64,000 nucleotides of DNA from the NCBI RefSeq assembly GCF_003234565.1, contig NZ_QKTU01000002.1, positions 248,001 to 312,000 of the forward strand. The letters run 5' to 3'. Positions 17,468 through 27,333 of this stretch are shown here, in pieces. The DNA is from Curtobacterium sp. MCBD17_013. Its GTDB lineage: Bacteria; Actinomycetota; Actinomycetes; Actinomycetales; Microbacteriaceae. Position numbers and translations under genes: made by a program. A model generated the notes under the pieces. The model was not told the DNA's origin, did not search any database, and saw only the letters and a program-made list of their open reading frames with translations. The stretch's first letter is position 1. Every line of letters begins with the position of its first letter.

Positions 17468-17782
17468 TCAGTTGTCCATAAGCCGTTCAGCCTGTTCTGT
17501 CGTGTCGAGGTCCCGTGCCGGGTCCTGGCCCGACCGGAGTCGTTCCAGGTACTCGCGGACCGCCGACGTGTCCGGTTCACGATCCAGCCGCAGCGCGCGT
17601 CGGAAGGCCCGACGCGAGACGGCCAGCTCGTACGCATCGACCGTCGGGGTGATCCACGCGCCCCGGCCTGGCATGACTGCCTTCGGATCCACCACGACGC
17701 GGTCGCCACGGGCGACGACTCGGAGGAGGGAGGATCGGGGTGCACGGCGACGACTGCCGATGCACGTTCTGACGGGTCCCAC
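17468..17782 (-). CDS. ylxR: YlxR family RNA-binding protein (DUF448)
   Basis: 104 residues, the usual size. YlxR homologues are small nucleic-acid-binding proteins (or nucleoid-associated regulators) between nusA and infB. The signature [19 protein letters not shown] is present near the start, with Ser in place of the second Cys of the usual CxGCR. GRGAWI is also visible. Start: GTG at 17782 next to an AGGGAG site; an ATG 36 bp upstream gives a non-conserved extension. Confidence 0.92.
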   Translation of the reverse strand: MGPVRTCIGSRRRAPRSSLLRVVARGDRVVVDPKAVMPGRGAWITPTVDAYELAVSRRAFRRALRLDREPDTSAVREYLERLRSGQDPARDLDTTEQAERLMDN

Positions 17783-17871
17783 TCTACTCCCTGCCTCGGA
17801 CGGACGCGATCCCGGCACGCCAACGAGGCGGTGCGGTCAGCGAACGACCGCGCGCGCTCCGCATCCGGCGC

Positions 17872-18864
17872 TCAGTCGCCCTCGAGGATGGAGTCCGGCT
17901 GGATGTCGATCCGGGCACCGGTCAGCTTCGCCGCGAGGCGGGCGTTCTGCCCCTCTTTCCCGATGGCGAGCGAGAGCTGGTAATCCGGGACGAGGGCGCG
18001 GACCGCCTTGGTGGACTTGTCGATCACGAACGAACTCGTGACCTTCGCCGGGGACAGGGCGTTGCCCACGAAGGTCGCGAGGTCCGGCGAGTAATCGACG
18101 ATGTCGATCTTCTCGGCCCCGAGCTCGTTCGTGACCGAACGGACGCGCTGGCCGAGCTCCCCGATGCACGCACCCTTGGCGTTGACGCCGGGCTCGTTCG
18201 CCTTGACCGCGATCTTCGTGCGGTGACCTGCCTCGCGCGCCATGGACACGATCTCGACCACGCCCGACGCGATCTCGGGGACCTCGAGCGCGAAGAGCTT
18301 GCGGACGAGACCCGGATGCGTCCGGGACACGGTGATCTGGGGGCCCTTGTGTCCCTTGCCGACACTCGTCACGTACACGCGGAGCCGCTGACCGTGCGGG
18401 TAGGTCTCGCCAGGGACCTGCTCCTCGGGCGGGAGGATGGCCTCGATCGTGCCGAGGTCGACGTGCACCATGCGTGGGTTCGGCCCCTGCTGCACGACGC
18501 CGGCGACGATGTCACCCTCTTTGCCACGGAACTCGCCGAGGACCTTGTCGTCGCCGATGTCCCGGAGCCGCTGGTTGATGACCTGCTTGGCCGCGAACGC
18601 CGCGATGCGACCGAAGTCGTTCGTCTCGTCGACGGACTCACCGACGACGGTGCCGTCGTCGTCACGCTCGGGGACGTAGACACGCACCTGGCCCGACTTG
18701 CGGTCGAGCTCCACCCGCGCCTGCGGGTCGGCCGGCTCACCGTTCTCGGCTGCGTGCTTCTGGTACGCGGTGAGGATGGCCTGCTCGATGATGGTGACGA
18801 GTTCGTCGAACGGGATCTCCCGCTCCCGTTCCATGAGCCGCAGCACCGCGAGATCGATCTGCAT
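17872..18864 (-). CDS. nusA: Transcription termination/antitermination factor NusA
   Basis: 330 residues. NusA binds RNA polymerase and nascent RNA to modulate pausing, termination and rRNA antitermination. It has the N-terminal RNAP-binding domain (MQIDLAVLRLMEREREIPF), an S1 domain, and two KH domains (IGELGQRVRSVTNELGAEKID and YQLSLAIGKEGQNARLAAKL). The acidic repeats of the E. coli protein are absent, as normal outside proteobacteria. The start is set by GGAGG 7 nt before the ATG at 18864. The rimP gene normally found just upstream is missing here. Confidence 0.97.
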   Translation of the reverse strand: MQIDLAVLRLMEREREIPFDELVTIIEQAILTAYQKHAAENGEPADPQARVELDRKSGQVRVYVPERDDDGTVVGESVDETNDFGRIAAFAAKQVINQRLRDIGDDKVLGEFRGKEGDIVAGVVQQGPNPRMVHVDLGTIEAILPPEEQVPGETYPHGQRLRVYVTSVGKGHKGPQITVSRTHPGLVRKLFALEVPEIASGVVEIVSMAREAGHRTKIAVKANEPGVNAKGACIGELGQRVRSVTNELGAEKIDIVDYSPDLATFVGNALSPAKVTSSFVIDKSTKAVRALVPDYQLSLAIGKEGQNARLAAKLTGARIDIQPDSILEGD

Positions 18865-19034
18865 CGAGGGCCTCCAGTATTCAGATGATGGGAAACCCGC
18901 GCTCGGACACCGCGCGGAAGGCGGCGTCCAGGATAGCGCACGTCGACCGCCCGCCGGCGCCGCACTTCCTGTCCGACGACCGGGAGGCACGACGCAGGCC
19001 CGTCGATCCGGACCGGATCGAGTGGACGGCGCGA

Positions 19035-20846
19035 TCAGATCGCGCGCACGGCCGCGAGCACCTCGGCGACCGGGACCTCGCGACGCTCCCCCGCCGCACG
19101 GTCCCACAGCTCCACCACGCCGTCGCCCGCGTTCCGGCCCGCGACGACGACCACCGGGACACCGATGAGCTCGGCGTCACCGAACTTGACACCCGGCGAC
19201 ACCTTCGGCCGGTCGTCGTACAGGACGTCCATCCCGGCGCGCTCGAGCTCGGCGATGATGCCCGACGCGACGTCGTAGGCCACCTGGTCCTTGCCCGTGG
19301 CCACGACGTGGACATCGAAGGGGGCGACGTCCTTCGGCCAGACGAGCCCACGGTCGTCGTTGTGCGCCTCGGCGAGGATCGCCATGATGCGCGTGATGCC
19401 GATCCCGTAGGAGCCCATCGTCACCGTGGCGAGCTTGCCCCGCTCGTCCTGCACCTTGAGACCGAGCGCCTCGGCGTACTTGCGTCCGAGCTGGAACACG
19501 TGCCCGATCTCCATGCCGCGCGCCGTCTCGAGCGGACCCGAGCCGTCGGGAGCGGGGTCCCCCGGTCGCACGTCCGCGACCTCGACGACGCCGTCGGCCA
19601 CGAAGTCGCGCCCGGCGACGAGCCCCGAGACGTGACGCCCGGCGGTGTTCGCGCCCGTGATCCACGTGGTGCCGTCGACGACCCGCGGATCGAGGAAGTA
19701 CCGGAGTCCGGTCTCGCTGTCCGCGCCGAGGAACTGCCGCACCGAGCCCTCGGTCCCGTGCCCCGCAGCGGCCTCCTCGATGAACGACGCGGCCGTCGGA
19801 CCGATGTACCCCTTGACGAGCGACCGGTGCTTCGCGAAGTCCGCGTCCGTCGCGGGCTCCACCTCGGCCGGGGCGAAGGCGACCTCCGCACGCTTCAACT
19901 CGACCTCGCGGTCGCCGGGGAGCCCGACGACGACGATCTCGCGCGTGCCGTCGAGGTGGGTGAGCGCGAGCACCACGTTCTTCAGCGTGTCCGATGCGCT
20001 CCAGCCGCTTCCGTCGCGCGGCGCCACCGCGTTCGCGTGCTCCACGAGGCTCGCGATCGTCGGCGTCTCGGCCACGGGCAGGAGGACGGGTGCCGGGAGT
20101 CCGGTCGTGGGCGACGCCTCGGGCACCGGGGTCGTGTACGCCTCGATGTTCGCCGCGTACCCGCCCGCACTCCGCACGAACGTGTCCTCGCCGACGGCGA
20201 TCGGGTGCAGGAACTCCTCGCTCCGGCTCCCACCCATCGCGCCGGCGTCCGCCTGCACGATCACGTACTCCAGGCCGAGGCGCGTGAAGATCCGCTCGTA
20301 GGCGTCGCGCATGACCTGGTAGCTGGCGTCGAGCCCGGCGTCGTCGATGTCGAACGAGTATGCGTCCTTCATCGTGAACTCGCGCCCGCGGAGCAGACCG
20401 GCACGAGGCCGGGCCTCGTCGCGGTACTTGTCCTGGATCTGGAACAGCGTGACCGGCAGGTCCTTGTACGACGAGTACAGGTCCTTGACGATGAGCGCGA
20501 ACATCTCCTCGTGCGTGGGCGCCAGCAGGTAGTCCGCACCCTTGCGGTCCTGGAGGCGGAAGATCCCGTCCCCGTACTCCGTCCAGCGGTTCGTCGCCTC
20601 GTACGGCTCGCGCGGGAGCAGTGCCGGGAAGTGGACCTCTTGTGCGCCTGCGGCGGTCATCTCCTGGCGCACGATGGCCTCGATCCGGCCCTTGACCCGC
20701 AGCCCGAGCGGCAGCCAGGCGAAGATGCCGGGCGCCTGCCGACGGATGTAGCCCGCGCGGACGAGCAGCTTGTGGCTCCTCACCTCGGCGTCCGAGGGAT
20801 CGTCGCGGAGCGTGCGGAGGAAGAGGTGCGAGAGCCGTGTGACCAC
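19035..20846 (-). CDS. proS: Proline--tRNA ligase (bacterial type)
   Basis: 603 residues with a class II core: [16 protein letters not shown], then THEEMF and [19 protein letters not shown]. The insertion domain with editing function (about residues 230-400) is present between motifs 2 and 3, so this is the bacterial long form. The C-terminal anticodon-binding domain has [12 protein letters not shown]. The start is GTG (20846). It lies 78 bp downstream of ispG. Confidence 0.97.
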   Translation of the reverse strand: MVTRLSHLFLRTLRDDPSDAEVRSHKLLVRAGYIRRQAPGIFAWLPLGLRVKGRIEAIVRQEMTAAGAQEVHFPALLPREPYEATNRWTEYGDGIFRLQDRKGADYLLAPTHEEMFALIVKDLYSSYKDLPVTLFQIQDKYRDEARPRAGLLRGREFTMKDAYSFDIDDAGLDASYQVMRDAYERIFTRLGLEYVIVQADAGAMGGSRSEEFLHPIAVGEDTFVRSAGGYAANIEAYTTPVPEASPTTGLPAPVLLPVAETPTIASLVEHANAVAPRDGSGWSASDTLKNVVLALTHLDGTREIVVVGLPGDREVELKRAEVAFAPAEVEPATDADFAKHRSLVKGYIGPTAASFIEEAAAGHGTEGSVRQFLGADSETGLRYFLDPRVVDGTTWITGANTAGRHVSGLVAGRDFVADGVVEVADVRPGDPAPDGSGPLETARGMEIGHVFQLGRKYAEALGLKVQDERGKLATVTMGSYGIGITRIMAILAEAHNDDRGLVWPKDVAPFDVHVVATGKDQVAYDVASGIIAELERAGMDVLYDDRPKVSPGVKFGDAELIGVPVVVVAGRNAGDGVVELWDRAAGERREVPVAEVLAAVRAI

Positions 20847-20924
20847 GCGGAAAGCCTACCGGCCGCGCAGGACGCCCGAGGGGCCCGCAGCAGGACCACC
20901 CGCGCGCCGTCCGGTCCGACGCAT

Positions 20925-22073
20925 CTACGCGGTGACGACCTCGGGGCTGCCGACCTCTCCGGCGGGCATCTCGGCCGCGAGGCGGTTCGCCTCGGCGATC
21001 AGGGTCTCGACGATCTCGGCCTCGGGCACGGTCTTGATGACCTCGCCCTTGACGAAGATCTGGCCCTTCCCGTTGCCCGACGCCACGCCGAGATCGGCCT
21101 CGCGCGCCTCACCCGGTCCGTTGACGACGCAGCCCATGACCGCGACGCGGAGCGGGACCGTCATGCCCTGCAGGCCCTCGGTGACGTCGTTCGCCAGCGT
21201 GTAGACGTCGACCTGTGCCCGGCCGCAACTCGGGCACGAGACGATCTCGAGCTTGCGCTCGCGCAGGTTGAGCGACTGCAGGATCTGCAGGCCGACCTTG
21301 ACCTCTTGCGCGGGCGGTGCGGACAGCGACACGCGGATGGTGTCGCCGATGCCTTCACCGAGGAGGATGCCGAAGGCGGTCGCGCTCTTGATCGTGCCCT
21401 GGAACTCCGGTCCGGCCTCGGTGACGCCGAGGTGGAGCGGCCAGTCCCCCCGCTGCGCGAGCAGTCGGTATGCCTGGACCATGACGACCGGGTCGTTGTG
21501 CTTGACGGAGATCTTGAAGTCGTGGAAGTCGTGCTCCTCGAACAGCGAGGCCTCCCACACCGCCGACTCGACGAGGGCCTCCGGCGTGGCCTTGCCGTAC
21601 TTCTGCAGGATGCTGGGCTCGAGCGACCCGGCGTTCACACCGATGCGCAGCGAGACGCCGGCGTCCTTGGCTGCCTTGGCGATCGCACCGACCTGGTCGT
21701 CGAACTTGCGGATGTTGCCCGGGTTGACCCGGACGGCCGCGCAGCCCGCGTCGATCGCCTGGAACACGTACTTCGGCTGGAAGTGGATGTCCGCGATCAC
21801 CGGGATCTGGGACTTCTTCGCGATGATCGGGAGCGCGTCGGCGTCGTCCTGGCTCGGGACCGCCACGCGCACGATGTCGCAGCCGGACGCGGTGAGTTCC
21901 GCGATCTGCTGCAGGGTGGCGTTGATGTTCGTGGTCGGCGTCGTGGTCATCGACTGCACACTCACGGGTGCGTCGCCGCCGACGAGGACCTTGCCCACCT
22001 TGATCTGGCGCGACTTGCGGCGCGGAGCGAGGGTGACGGGGGCCTTGGGCATACCGAGATTGACTGCTGGCAC
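20925..22073 (-). CDS. ispG: 4-hydroxy-3-methylbut-2-en-1-yl diphosphate synthase
   Basis: 382 residues. IspG carries out the penultimate step of the MEP isoprenoid pathway using a [4Fe-4S] cluster. The cluster cysteines are visible in SCPSCGR and [11 protein letters not shown]. The start of the TIM-barrel ([12 protein letters not shown]) and IRVNPGN-type segment ([13 protein letters not shown]) are intact. dxr, another MEP gene, lies two genes upstream with only the protease between them. Confidence 0.97.
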   Translation of the reverse strand: MPAVNLGMPKAPVTLAPRRKSRQIKVGKVLVGGDAPVSVQSMTTTPTTNINATLQQIAELTASGCDIVRVAVPSQDDADALPIIAKKSQIPVIADIHFQPKYVFQAIDAGCAAVRVNPGNIRKFDDQVGAIAKAAKDAGVSLRIGVNAGSLEPSILQKYGKATPEALVESAVWEASLFEEHDFHDFKISVKHNDPVVMVQAYRLLAQRGDWPLHLGVTEAGPEFQGTIKSATAFGILLGEGIGDTIRVSLSAPPAQEVKVGLQILQSLNLRERKLEIVSCPSCGRAQVDVYTLANDVTEGLQGMTVPLRVAVMGCVVNGPGEAREADLGVASGNGKGQIFVKGEVIKTVPEAEIVETLIAEANRLAAEMPAGEVGSPEVVTA

Positions 22074-22193
22074 GGTCGGCAGCCTACGCGTTCCCGGTGA
22101 CAGCCCGGTGACCGGCGGCCGACAGTCCGCTGTCGGCGTGCCTCCCGGGCCGGGGCGACGGGCGGGGCCGACGGCGGGGCCTCCCGGTCGACC

Positions 22194-23522
22194 TCAGCCG
22201 AACACTCGGACCGGACGCACGATGTCCGCGTAGATGAGGAGCAGGCTCATGCCCCCGAGCAGGACGACGACGGCGAACGTGAGCGGCATCGTCTTGGCCA
22301 GGTCGATCGGGCCCGGGTCCCCGCGGCCGAGGAGCTTGGCCGTTCGACGCTTGACGGCCTCCCACAGTGCGCCCGCGACGTGCCCGCCGTCGAGCGGCAG
22401 CAGCGGCACGAGGTTGAGCACGAAGAGACCGATGTTGAGCGCGCCGAGCAGCGACAGGATCGTGTAGATCTTGTCGACGACCGGGACGCCGCTCGCCGAC
22501 GCCACGGTCCCGATGGCGCGGCCGACGCCCACGACGCTCACCGGGCTGTCCTGCGCGCGCTGTTGCGATCCGAACGCGGCGTTCCACACCGCGACGAGTC
22601 GCTGCGGCAAGTCGAGGATGAGCGACGCCGACGCCTCGGTCTGTGCCCAGACCGCGGGCAGGACCGCCGCCGGCGACTGCCGGACGAGCGTCTGTCCGAT
22701 CGAGACGCCGACGACGCCGACGCGTTCCGTCTTCGTGCTGCCGTCCTGCTCCTTCGCCACCGTGCCGTCGGCGCGGTAGACGTCGCGCGTCGCCAGCCGG
22801 GGCGTCACGGTGATCGTGCGCCGCTGCCCGTCGCGGAGGACCGTGAGTCGCACGGGCGAGCCGGCCGACCGCTGCAGGATCGTCGTCAGCTCGGTCGTCG
22901 AGACATCCGACCGGCCGTCGACCGCGAGCACCGCGTCGCCGGCACGCAGTCCTGCCCGCTTCGCCGGGGACACCGGATCGTCACTCGTGCACCGGGTCGA
23001 CTGCGACGTCGGCAACACGCACGCGGTCGTGCCCGCGATGCTCGTCGTCGGCGCGCCGAAGCCGCACAGCAGGACCGCGAACAGCACGATGCCGATGACG
23101 AGGTTCATGGCCGGGCCCGCGATCATGACGATGATCCGCTTCCACGGTGTCAGTCGGTAGAACGCCCGCTCGTCCCCCTGCTCGGCGATCTGCTCCGCGC
23201 TGGCGTCTCGGGCGTCCTGCACCATCGCGCTGTAGAACCCGGTGTTCGTGATCGGTGCGGGTTTGCCGGACGCCCGCGGGGCGAGCATCCCGACCATCGA
23301 GATGTAGCCGCCCAGGAGGATCGGCTTGACCCCGTACTCCGTGTCGCCGCGGCGGAACGACCACAGCGTCCGCCCGAACCCGAGCATGTACTGCGTCACC
23401 TTGACGCCGAAGAGCTTGGCGAAGAACAGGTGTCCGAGCTCGTGGAGGCCGATCGAGACCAGCAGGCCGACGACGAACACGACGACGCCGAGGACGAACA
23501 GGAGCACGGATCCGGGGGTCAC
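22194..23522 (-). CDS. M50 site-2 metalloprotease (RseP/Rip1-like)
   Basis: 442 residues. It is an intramembrane zinc protease that releases membrane-held regulators. HELGH at residues 27-31 is in the first membrane segment and PLDGGH is in the last part (second metal ligand). A PDZ-like domain is between them, and four membrane segments can be seen. I chose the GTG at 23522 because the family starts immediately before the first membrane segment; a TTG at 23549 would add nine residues. dxr-rip1-ispG is a conserved actinobacterial order. The natural substrate, usually an anti-sigma factor, is not in the window. Confidence 0.93.
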   Translation of the reverse strand: MTPGSVLLFVLGVVVFVVGLLVSIGLHELGHLFFAKLFGVKVTQYMLGFGRTLWSFRRGDTEYGVKPILLGGYISMVGMLAPRASGKPAPITNTGFYSAMVQDARDASAEQIAEQGDERAFYRLTPWKRIIVMIAGPAMNLVIGIVLFAVLLCGFGAPTTSIAGTTACVLPTSQSTRCTSDDPVSPAKRAGLRAGDAVLAVDGRSDVSTTELTTILQRSAGSPVRLTVLRDGQRRTITVTPRLATRDVYRADGTVAKEQDGSTKTERVGVVGVSIGQTLVRQSPAAVLPAVWAQTEASASLILDLPQRLVAVWNAAFGSQQRAQDSPVSVVGVGRAIGTVASASGVPVVDKIYTILSLLGALNIGLFVLNLVPLLPLDGGHVAGALWEAVKRRTAKLLGRGDPGPIDLAKTMPLTFAVVVLLGGMSLLLIYADIVRPVRVFG

Positions 23523-23662
23523 CGGGGTAGCGTACGGGACCCTCGCCAAGCAGCAGCCGAGGGACCGCTGAGCGGCGACTGCTCATCGCGGAGTCACCGT
23601 GCCGTGTCGGGCATCGACGACGGGTCGGGAGACGGGCGTCCCGCCGGGAGGCGCGGTGTGCG

Positions 23663-24775
23663 TCAGCGACGCAGCAGACGATCCGCCTCGGCGCGCGCCC
23701 ACCGCTCGGCCGCGAGCACGCCCTCGAGCGAGGACTCCCCCGCGTCGTGTGCGTCGACGACCCGCTCCACGGTGTCGACGATGTCGAGGAACCCGATCGC
23801 GCCCGCGTGGAACGCCCCGACCGCCTGTTCGTTCGCGGCGTTGAACACCGCCGGGTAGGTCCCGCCGCGCTCCCCCACGTGCTTCGCCAGCCGGACGGCG
23901 CCGAAGGCGTCCTGGTCGAGCGGCTCGAAGGTCCAGGCGGACGACCGTGTCCAGTCGAGTGGCACGCCGACGCCCGCGACACGGTCGGGCCACCCCAGAC
24001 CGAGCGCGATCGGCAACCGCATGTCGGGCGGGGAGGCCTGCGCGATCGTCGAGCCGTCGACGAACTCGACCATCGAGTGCACGATCGACTGCGCGTGGAC
24101 CGTCACGTCGATGCGGTCGTACGGGACCCCGAACAGCAGGTGCGCCTCGATCACCTCGAGGCCCTTGTTGACGAGCGTCGCCGAGTTCGTCGTGACGACG
24201 AGACCCATGTCCCACGTCGGGTGCGCGAGTGCCGCGGCCGGGGTCACGTCGGCGAGCTCCGCCCGTGAGCGTCCGCGGAACGGGCCTCCCGAAGCGGTCA
24301 GCACGAGCCGGCGGACCTCGGTGGCGGACCCCGCGCGGAGTGCCTGCGCGATCGCGGAGTGCTCGCTGTCGACCGGCACGATCTGACCGGGTGCCGCCGC
24401 CGCCTGCACGAGCGGACCCCCGACGATGAGGCTCTCCTTGTTCGCGAGCGCGAGCAGGGCGCCCGTCTCGAGGACCGCGAGCGTCGGGCCGAGCCCGACC
24501 GACCCGGTGATGCCGTTGAGCACGACGTCCGCCTCGACGGCACGAACCAGCCGTTGGGCGTCGGCCGCGCCGAACGCGACCTCGGTCACGCCGAACCGCT
24601 CGGCCTGCTCGGACGCCAGTGCGCGGTTGGTGCCGGCCACGAGGCCGACGACCTCGAACCGATCCGGGTTGCGTGCGACCACGTCGAGGGCCTGGGTGCC
24701 GATCGACCCCGTGCTCCCGAGGACGACGACCCGACGCTTGCCGTCCGGGTGCGCGCTCGATCCGGCGCTCGTCAC
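23663..24775 (-). CDS. dxr: 1-deoxy-D-xylulose-5-phosphate reductoisomerase
   Basis: 370 residues. Dxr converts DXP to MEP with NADPH, the first committed step of the MEP pathway. The NADPH-binding [15 protein letters not shown] is at the start, [12 protein letters not shown] is the active-site loop, and ANEQAVGAF is in the C-terminal domain. The GTG start at 24775 is 2 nt after the stop of the upstream FKBP lipoprotein gene, so the two are probably coupled. Confidence 0.97.
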   Translation of the reverse strand: MTSAGSSAHPDGKRRVVVLGSTGSIGTQALDVVARNPDRFEVVGLVAGTNRALASEQAERFGVTEVAFGAADAQRLVRAVEADVVLNGITGSVGLGPTLAVLETGALLALANKESLIVGGPLVQAAAAPGQIVPVDSEHSAIAQALRAGSATEVRRLVLTASGGPFRGRSRAELADVTPAAALAHPTWDMGLVVTTNSATLVNKGLEVIEAHLLFGVPYDRIDVTVHAQSIVHSMVEFVDGSTIAQASPPDMRLPIALGLGWPDRVAGVGVPLDWTRSSAWTFEPLDQDAFGAVRLAKHVGERGGTYPAVFNAANEQAVGAFHAGAIGFLDIVDTVERVVDAHDAGESSLEGVLAAERWARAEADRLLRR

Positions 24776-24777
24776 GC

Positions 24778-25734
24778 TCAGCCCTTGGCGAGGATGTCGA
24801 CGACGAACACGAGGGGCGCGTTCTTCGGGATGTTCGATCCCTCGGGCGGGTTCGCACCGTACGCGTCCGCGGCCGGGATGGCGATCATCACCTGGGAGCC
24901 GACCTTCTGGCCGACGAGGCCGGTCACGAACCCCGCGATGAGCTGGCCGTCCTGCACGGTGAAGCTCGCCGGCTGTCCGCGCTTCCAGGTGGAGTCGAAG
25001 ACCTTGCCGGTCGCGTAGACCTCGCCCTTGTACTGCACGAGCACGGTGTCACCCTTGGCGACCGTGTCACCCGAGCCGAGCTTGATCACCTCGGTCGTCG
25101 TCTTGGCGGGCGCAGCCGTCTTCGGGATCGTGATGGTCGGCTCGCCGCTCGAGGCGTCCTTGACGGTGGGGAGGGAGGGGTCCTGCGTCTGCGGGTGCCC
25201 GGTCGACTTCTTGGCGGTCGTGCCGATGACGTCCGCCACCACGACGATCTGGCCGGTGGTGCCGAACCCGAGCGCCTTGCTCGAACCCACCATGGCCAGG
25301 CGCGACCCCGCGTTCGCGCAGCCGAGGACCTGACCGAACCCGGTGCCACCGACCGAGAGCACCTGTGGGTCGCCCTGATCGAACCCGACGGAGCCGAGCT
25401 TCTTCGCCGTCTTCGCCTGGTACACGGAGTACGAGACCTTGATGAAGTCGCCGTCGGCGAGCGCCTTGCCGCCACCCTTGACGACGCGCGACGCCTGCGT
25501 GGGGCTCGCCGACAGACCCTTGGCGAACGTGACCTTCGGCGCGGTCGTCCCGCCGAAGTCCCCCGAGACCCGGATGCTGCGCGACGCGGAGCCGGGCGAC
25601 GGGCAGGCCGCCGACGACGAGCTCGCGCTGGCCGAGCTGGAGGCACCACCACCCGACCCGGACGAGGAACACGCGGCGAGGCCGAGGACGACCGCCGGGA
25701 CGATCAGGAACGGGACGAGACGGAGACGCTTCAC
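24778..25734 (-). CDS. Lipoprotein with tandem FKBP-type isomerase domains
   Basis: 318 residues. The signal peptide ends in a lipobox (LGLAAC, Cys at residue 22), then comes a Ser/Gly/Ala linker. The C-terminal domain (about 220-318) is a standard FKBP peptidyl-prolyl isomerase ([35 protein letters not shown]). Residues about 70-175 look like a second FKBP copy ([29 protein letters not shown]) that has lost several of the usual aromatic residues. It is probably a chaperone of exported proteins held at the membrane. The start GTG 25734 gives an immediate signal peptide; upstream codons would bury it. Confidence 0.9.
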   Translation of the reverse strand: MKRLRLVPFLIVPAVVLGLAACSSSGSGGGASSSASASSSSAACPSPGSASRSIRVSGDFGGTTAPKVTFAKGLSASPTQASRVVKGGGKALADGDFIKVSYSVYQAKTAKKLGSVGFDQGDPQVLSVGGTGFGQVLGCANAGSRLAMVGSSKALGFGTTGQIVVVADVIGTTAKKSTGHPQTQDPSLPTVKDASSGEPTITIPKTAAPAKTTTEVIKLGSGDTVAKGDTVLVQYKGEVYATGKVFDSTWKRGQPASFTVQDGQLIAGFVTGLVGQKVGSQVMIAIPAADAYGANPPEGSNIPKNAPLVFVVDILAKG

Positions 25735-25822
25735 GAGGACCTTCGGTTGGGGTTGAGGTGCGTTCGGGCGGACGACGACCGCTTCGACCGGACCAGTCTG
25801 CCGCACCGTTCCCGTGTGCTCG

Positions 25823-26290
25823 TCAGCGCACGCGGATCACGGGCTCGTGCCGGACCGGGAACGAAACGGACCGGGCGATGAAGCACAGGGACGAGGCCCG
25901 GGCGTGCGCGGCGGTCGCGTCGGCCACGCGGTCCGGCTCGAGGATGGTGACCACGGGTCGGAGCAGCGCGTCGGTGAGCTCGCCGGAACCGTCGGGGTGG
26001 ACGTCGAGGTGCCCGGTGGCGCGGTCCTCGTACTCGACGACGGTGATCCCGGCGAGCGCGGCGACGTGGAGATAGCTCAGCATGTGGCACTGGGCGAGCG
26101 CCGCCACGAGGAGGTCTTCGGGGTTCCAGCGGTCCGCATCGCCGCGGAAGGGCTGCGCCGCCGAGCCGGGAAGGTCCGGTTTGCCCGCCGCGGACACCAC
26201 GTGGTCGCGGCCGTAGGCACGGTGGTCGGACGTGCCGGTCCCCCGGTCGCCGGTCCACCGGACCTCGACGGTGTGGTCGTGGTCGAGCAT
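25823..26290 (-). CDS. OsmC/Ohr family protein
   Basis: 155 residues. OsmC-type proteins reduce organic hydroperoxides using two cysteines. Visible: GDADRWNPEDLLVAALAQCH with the first Cys in the expected helix, and ASSLCFIARSVSFPV with the second. Subfamily closer to YhfA/OsmC than Ohr. A good AGGAGG site precedes the ATG at 26290. It is divergent from the asparaginase gene, sharing a 47-bp intergenic region. Confidence 0.9.
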   Translation of the reverse strand: MLDHDHTVEVRWTGDRGTGTSDHRAYGRDHVVSAAGKPDLPGSAAQPFRGDADRWNPEDLLVAALAQCHMLSYLHVAALAGITVVEYEDRATGHLDVHPDGSGELTDALLRPVVTILEPDRVADATAAHARASSLCFIARSVSFPVRHEPVIRVR

Positions 26291-26324
26291 GGAGCCTCCT
26301 GCCGAGGGGGTGTGACACCGCGGT

Positions 26325-26330
26325 TACACT
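26325..26330 (+). promoter_or_regulatory. -10 element of a probable leaderless asparaginase transcript
   Basis: TACACT ends 7 nt before the ATG at 26338. It overlaps an imperfect palindrome (about 26312-26331, centred on CCGCGG) that could be an operator between the two divergent genes. Confidence 0.45.
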
Positions 26331-26337
26331 CCCCATC

Positions 26338-27333
26338 ATGCCGGGAACCGCCGACGTCCGCTCCGACCGCCACCCCCTCACCGCGGACGGGTCGGTCGAG
26401 CTGGCCGTCGTGTCCCGCTCGGGCTTCGACGAGAGCCGGCACGTCGGCGTCGGCGTGGTCGTCGACGCGGACGGGCGGATGGTGGACGTGGTGGGCGACG
26501 CAGCCGCGAGCGTCTGGACGCGGAGCACGCTGAAGCCGTTCCAGGCGATCGCGGTCCGTCGGACGGGCGCGCGGTTCGAGGGAGCGCAGCTCGTGCTCAG
26601 CACCGCGAGCCACGCCGGTACGCCCGCGCACCAGGAGGTCGCCGCGGCGATGCTCGCCGCATGGGGTCACGACGAGGACACGTTGGGATGCCCCCCGGAC
26701 TTCCCCTTCGACGGCGCGACCGCACGACGGATGACCGCACCCCGTCGTCTGGCGATGAACTGCTCCGGCAAGCACGCGGCGATGCTGGCCGCCTGCGCAC
26801 TGAACGGATGGGACCGGTCGACCTACCTCGCCGTGGACCACCCGCTGCAGCGCGTGGTGGTCGACACGGTGGAGGACCTGACCCGTGAGTCGGTCGACGT
26901 CGTCGGCGTGGACGGCTGCGGTGCGCCCGTCGTCCCGCTGACCCTGCACGGCCTGGCCCGCGGCATCGCGACCGTCGTCGGCCCGACGGACGCGGACGGT
27001 CGGGCGTTGACGACGGCCGTGCTCGCGGAGCCGTGGGCGATCGACGGGCCGGGTCGCGCCAACACCCTCACCATCGAGCGTCTCGGGGTGTTGGCGAAGC
27101 TCGGTGCCGAGGGCGTCATGGTCATGGGGGTACCCGGCTCCGGTGCGGTCGCCGTGAAGGTGCTCGACGGATCACAGCGCGCCGGCACGCTCGCGGCGCT
27201 GACGCTGCTCGCCCGTTCCGGCATGGTCGACCCCGACGACGCGCGCGCCGTCATCGCGGCGTCCGTCCCGTCGGTCCTCGGTGGTGGGCAGCGCGTCGGG
27301 GGCGTGCGGCCCGGGCGCGGCCTCGTGGCCTGA
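26338..27333 (+). CDS. Asparaginase (thermolabile L-asparaginase II family)
   Basis: 331 residues of the family typified by Rhizobium etli AnsA, unrelated in fold to E. coli AnsB. Conserved blocks: STLKPFQAIAVRRTG, LVLSTASHAGTPAHQEVA, MNCSGKHAAMLAAC (catalytic Ser-Gly-Lys-His region), and GVDGCGAPVVPLTLHGLA. It hydrolyses asparagine to aspartate and ammonia in the cytoplasm. It reads against the unrecognised gene downstream; their 3' ends overlap by 162 bp. Confidence 0.92.
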   Translation: MPGTADVRSDRHPLTADGSVELAVVSRSGFDESRHVGVGVVVDADGRMVDVVGDAAASVWTRSTLKPFQAIAVRRTGARFEGAQLVLSTASHAGTPAHQEVAAAMLAAWGHDEDTLGCPPDFPFDGATARRMTAPRRLAMNCSGKHAAMLAACALNGWDRSTYLAVDHPLQRVVVDTVEDLTRESVDVVGVDGCGAPVVPLTLHGLARGIATVVGPTDADGRALTTAVLAEPWAIDGPGRANTLTIERLGVLAKLGAEGVMVMGVPGSGAVAVKVLDGSQRAGTLAALTLLARSGMVDPDDARAVIAASVPSVLGGGQRVGGVRPGRGLVA

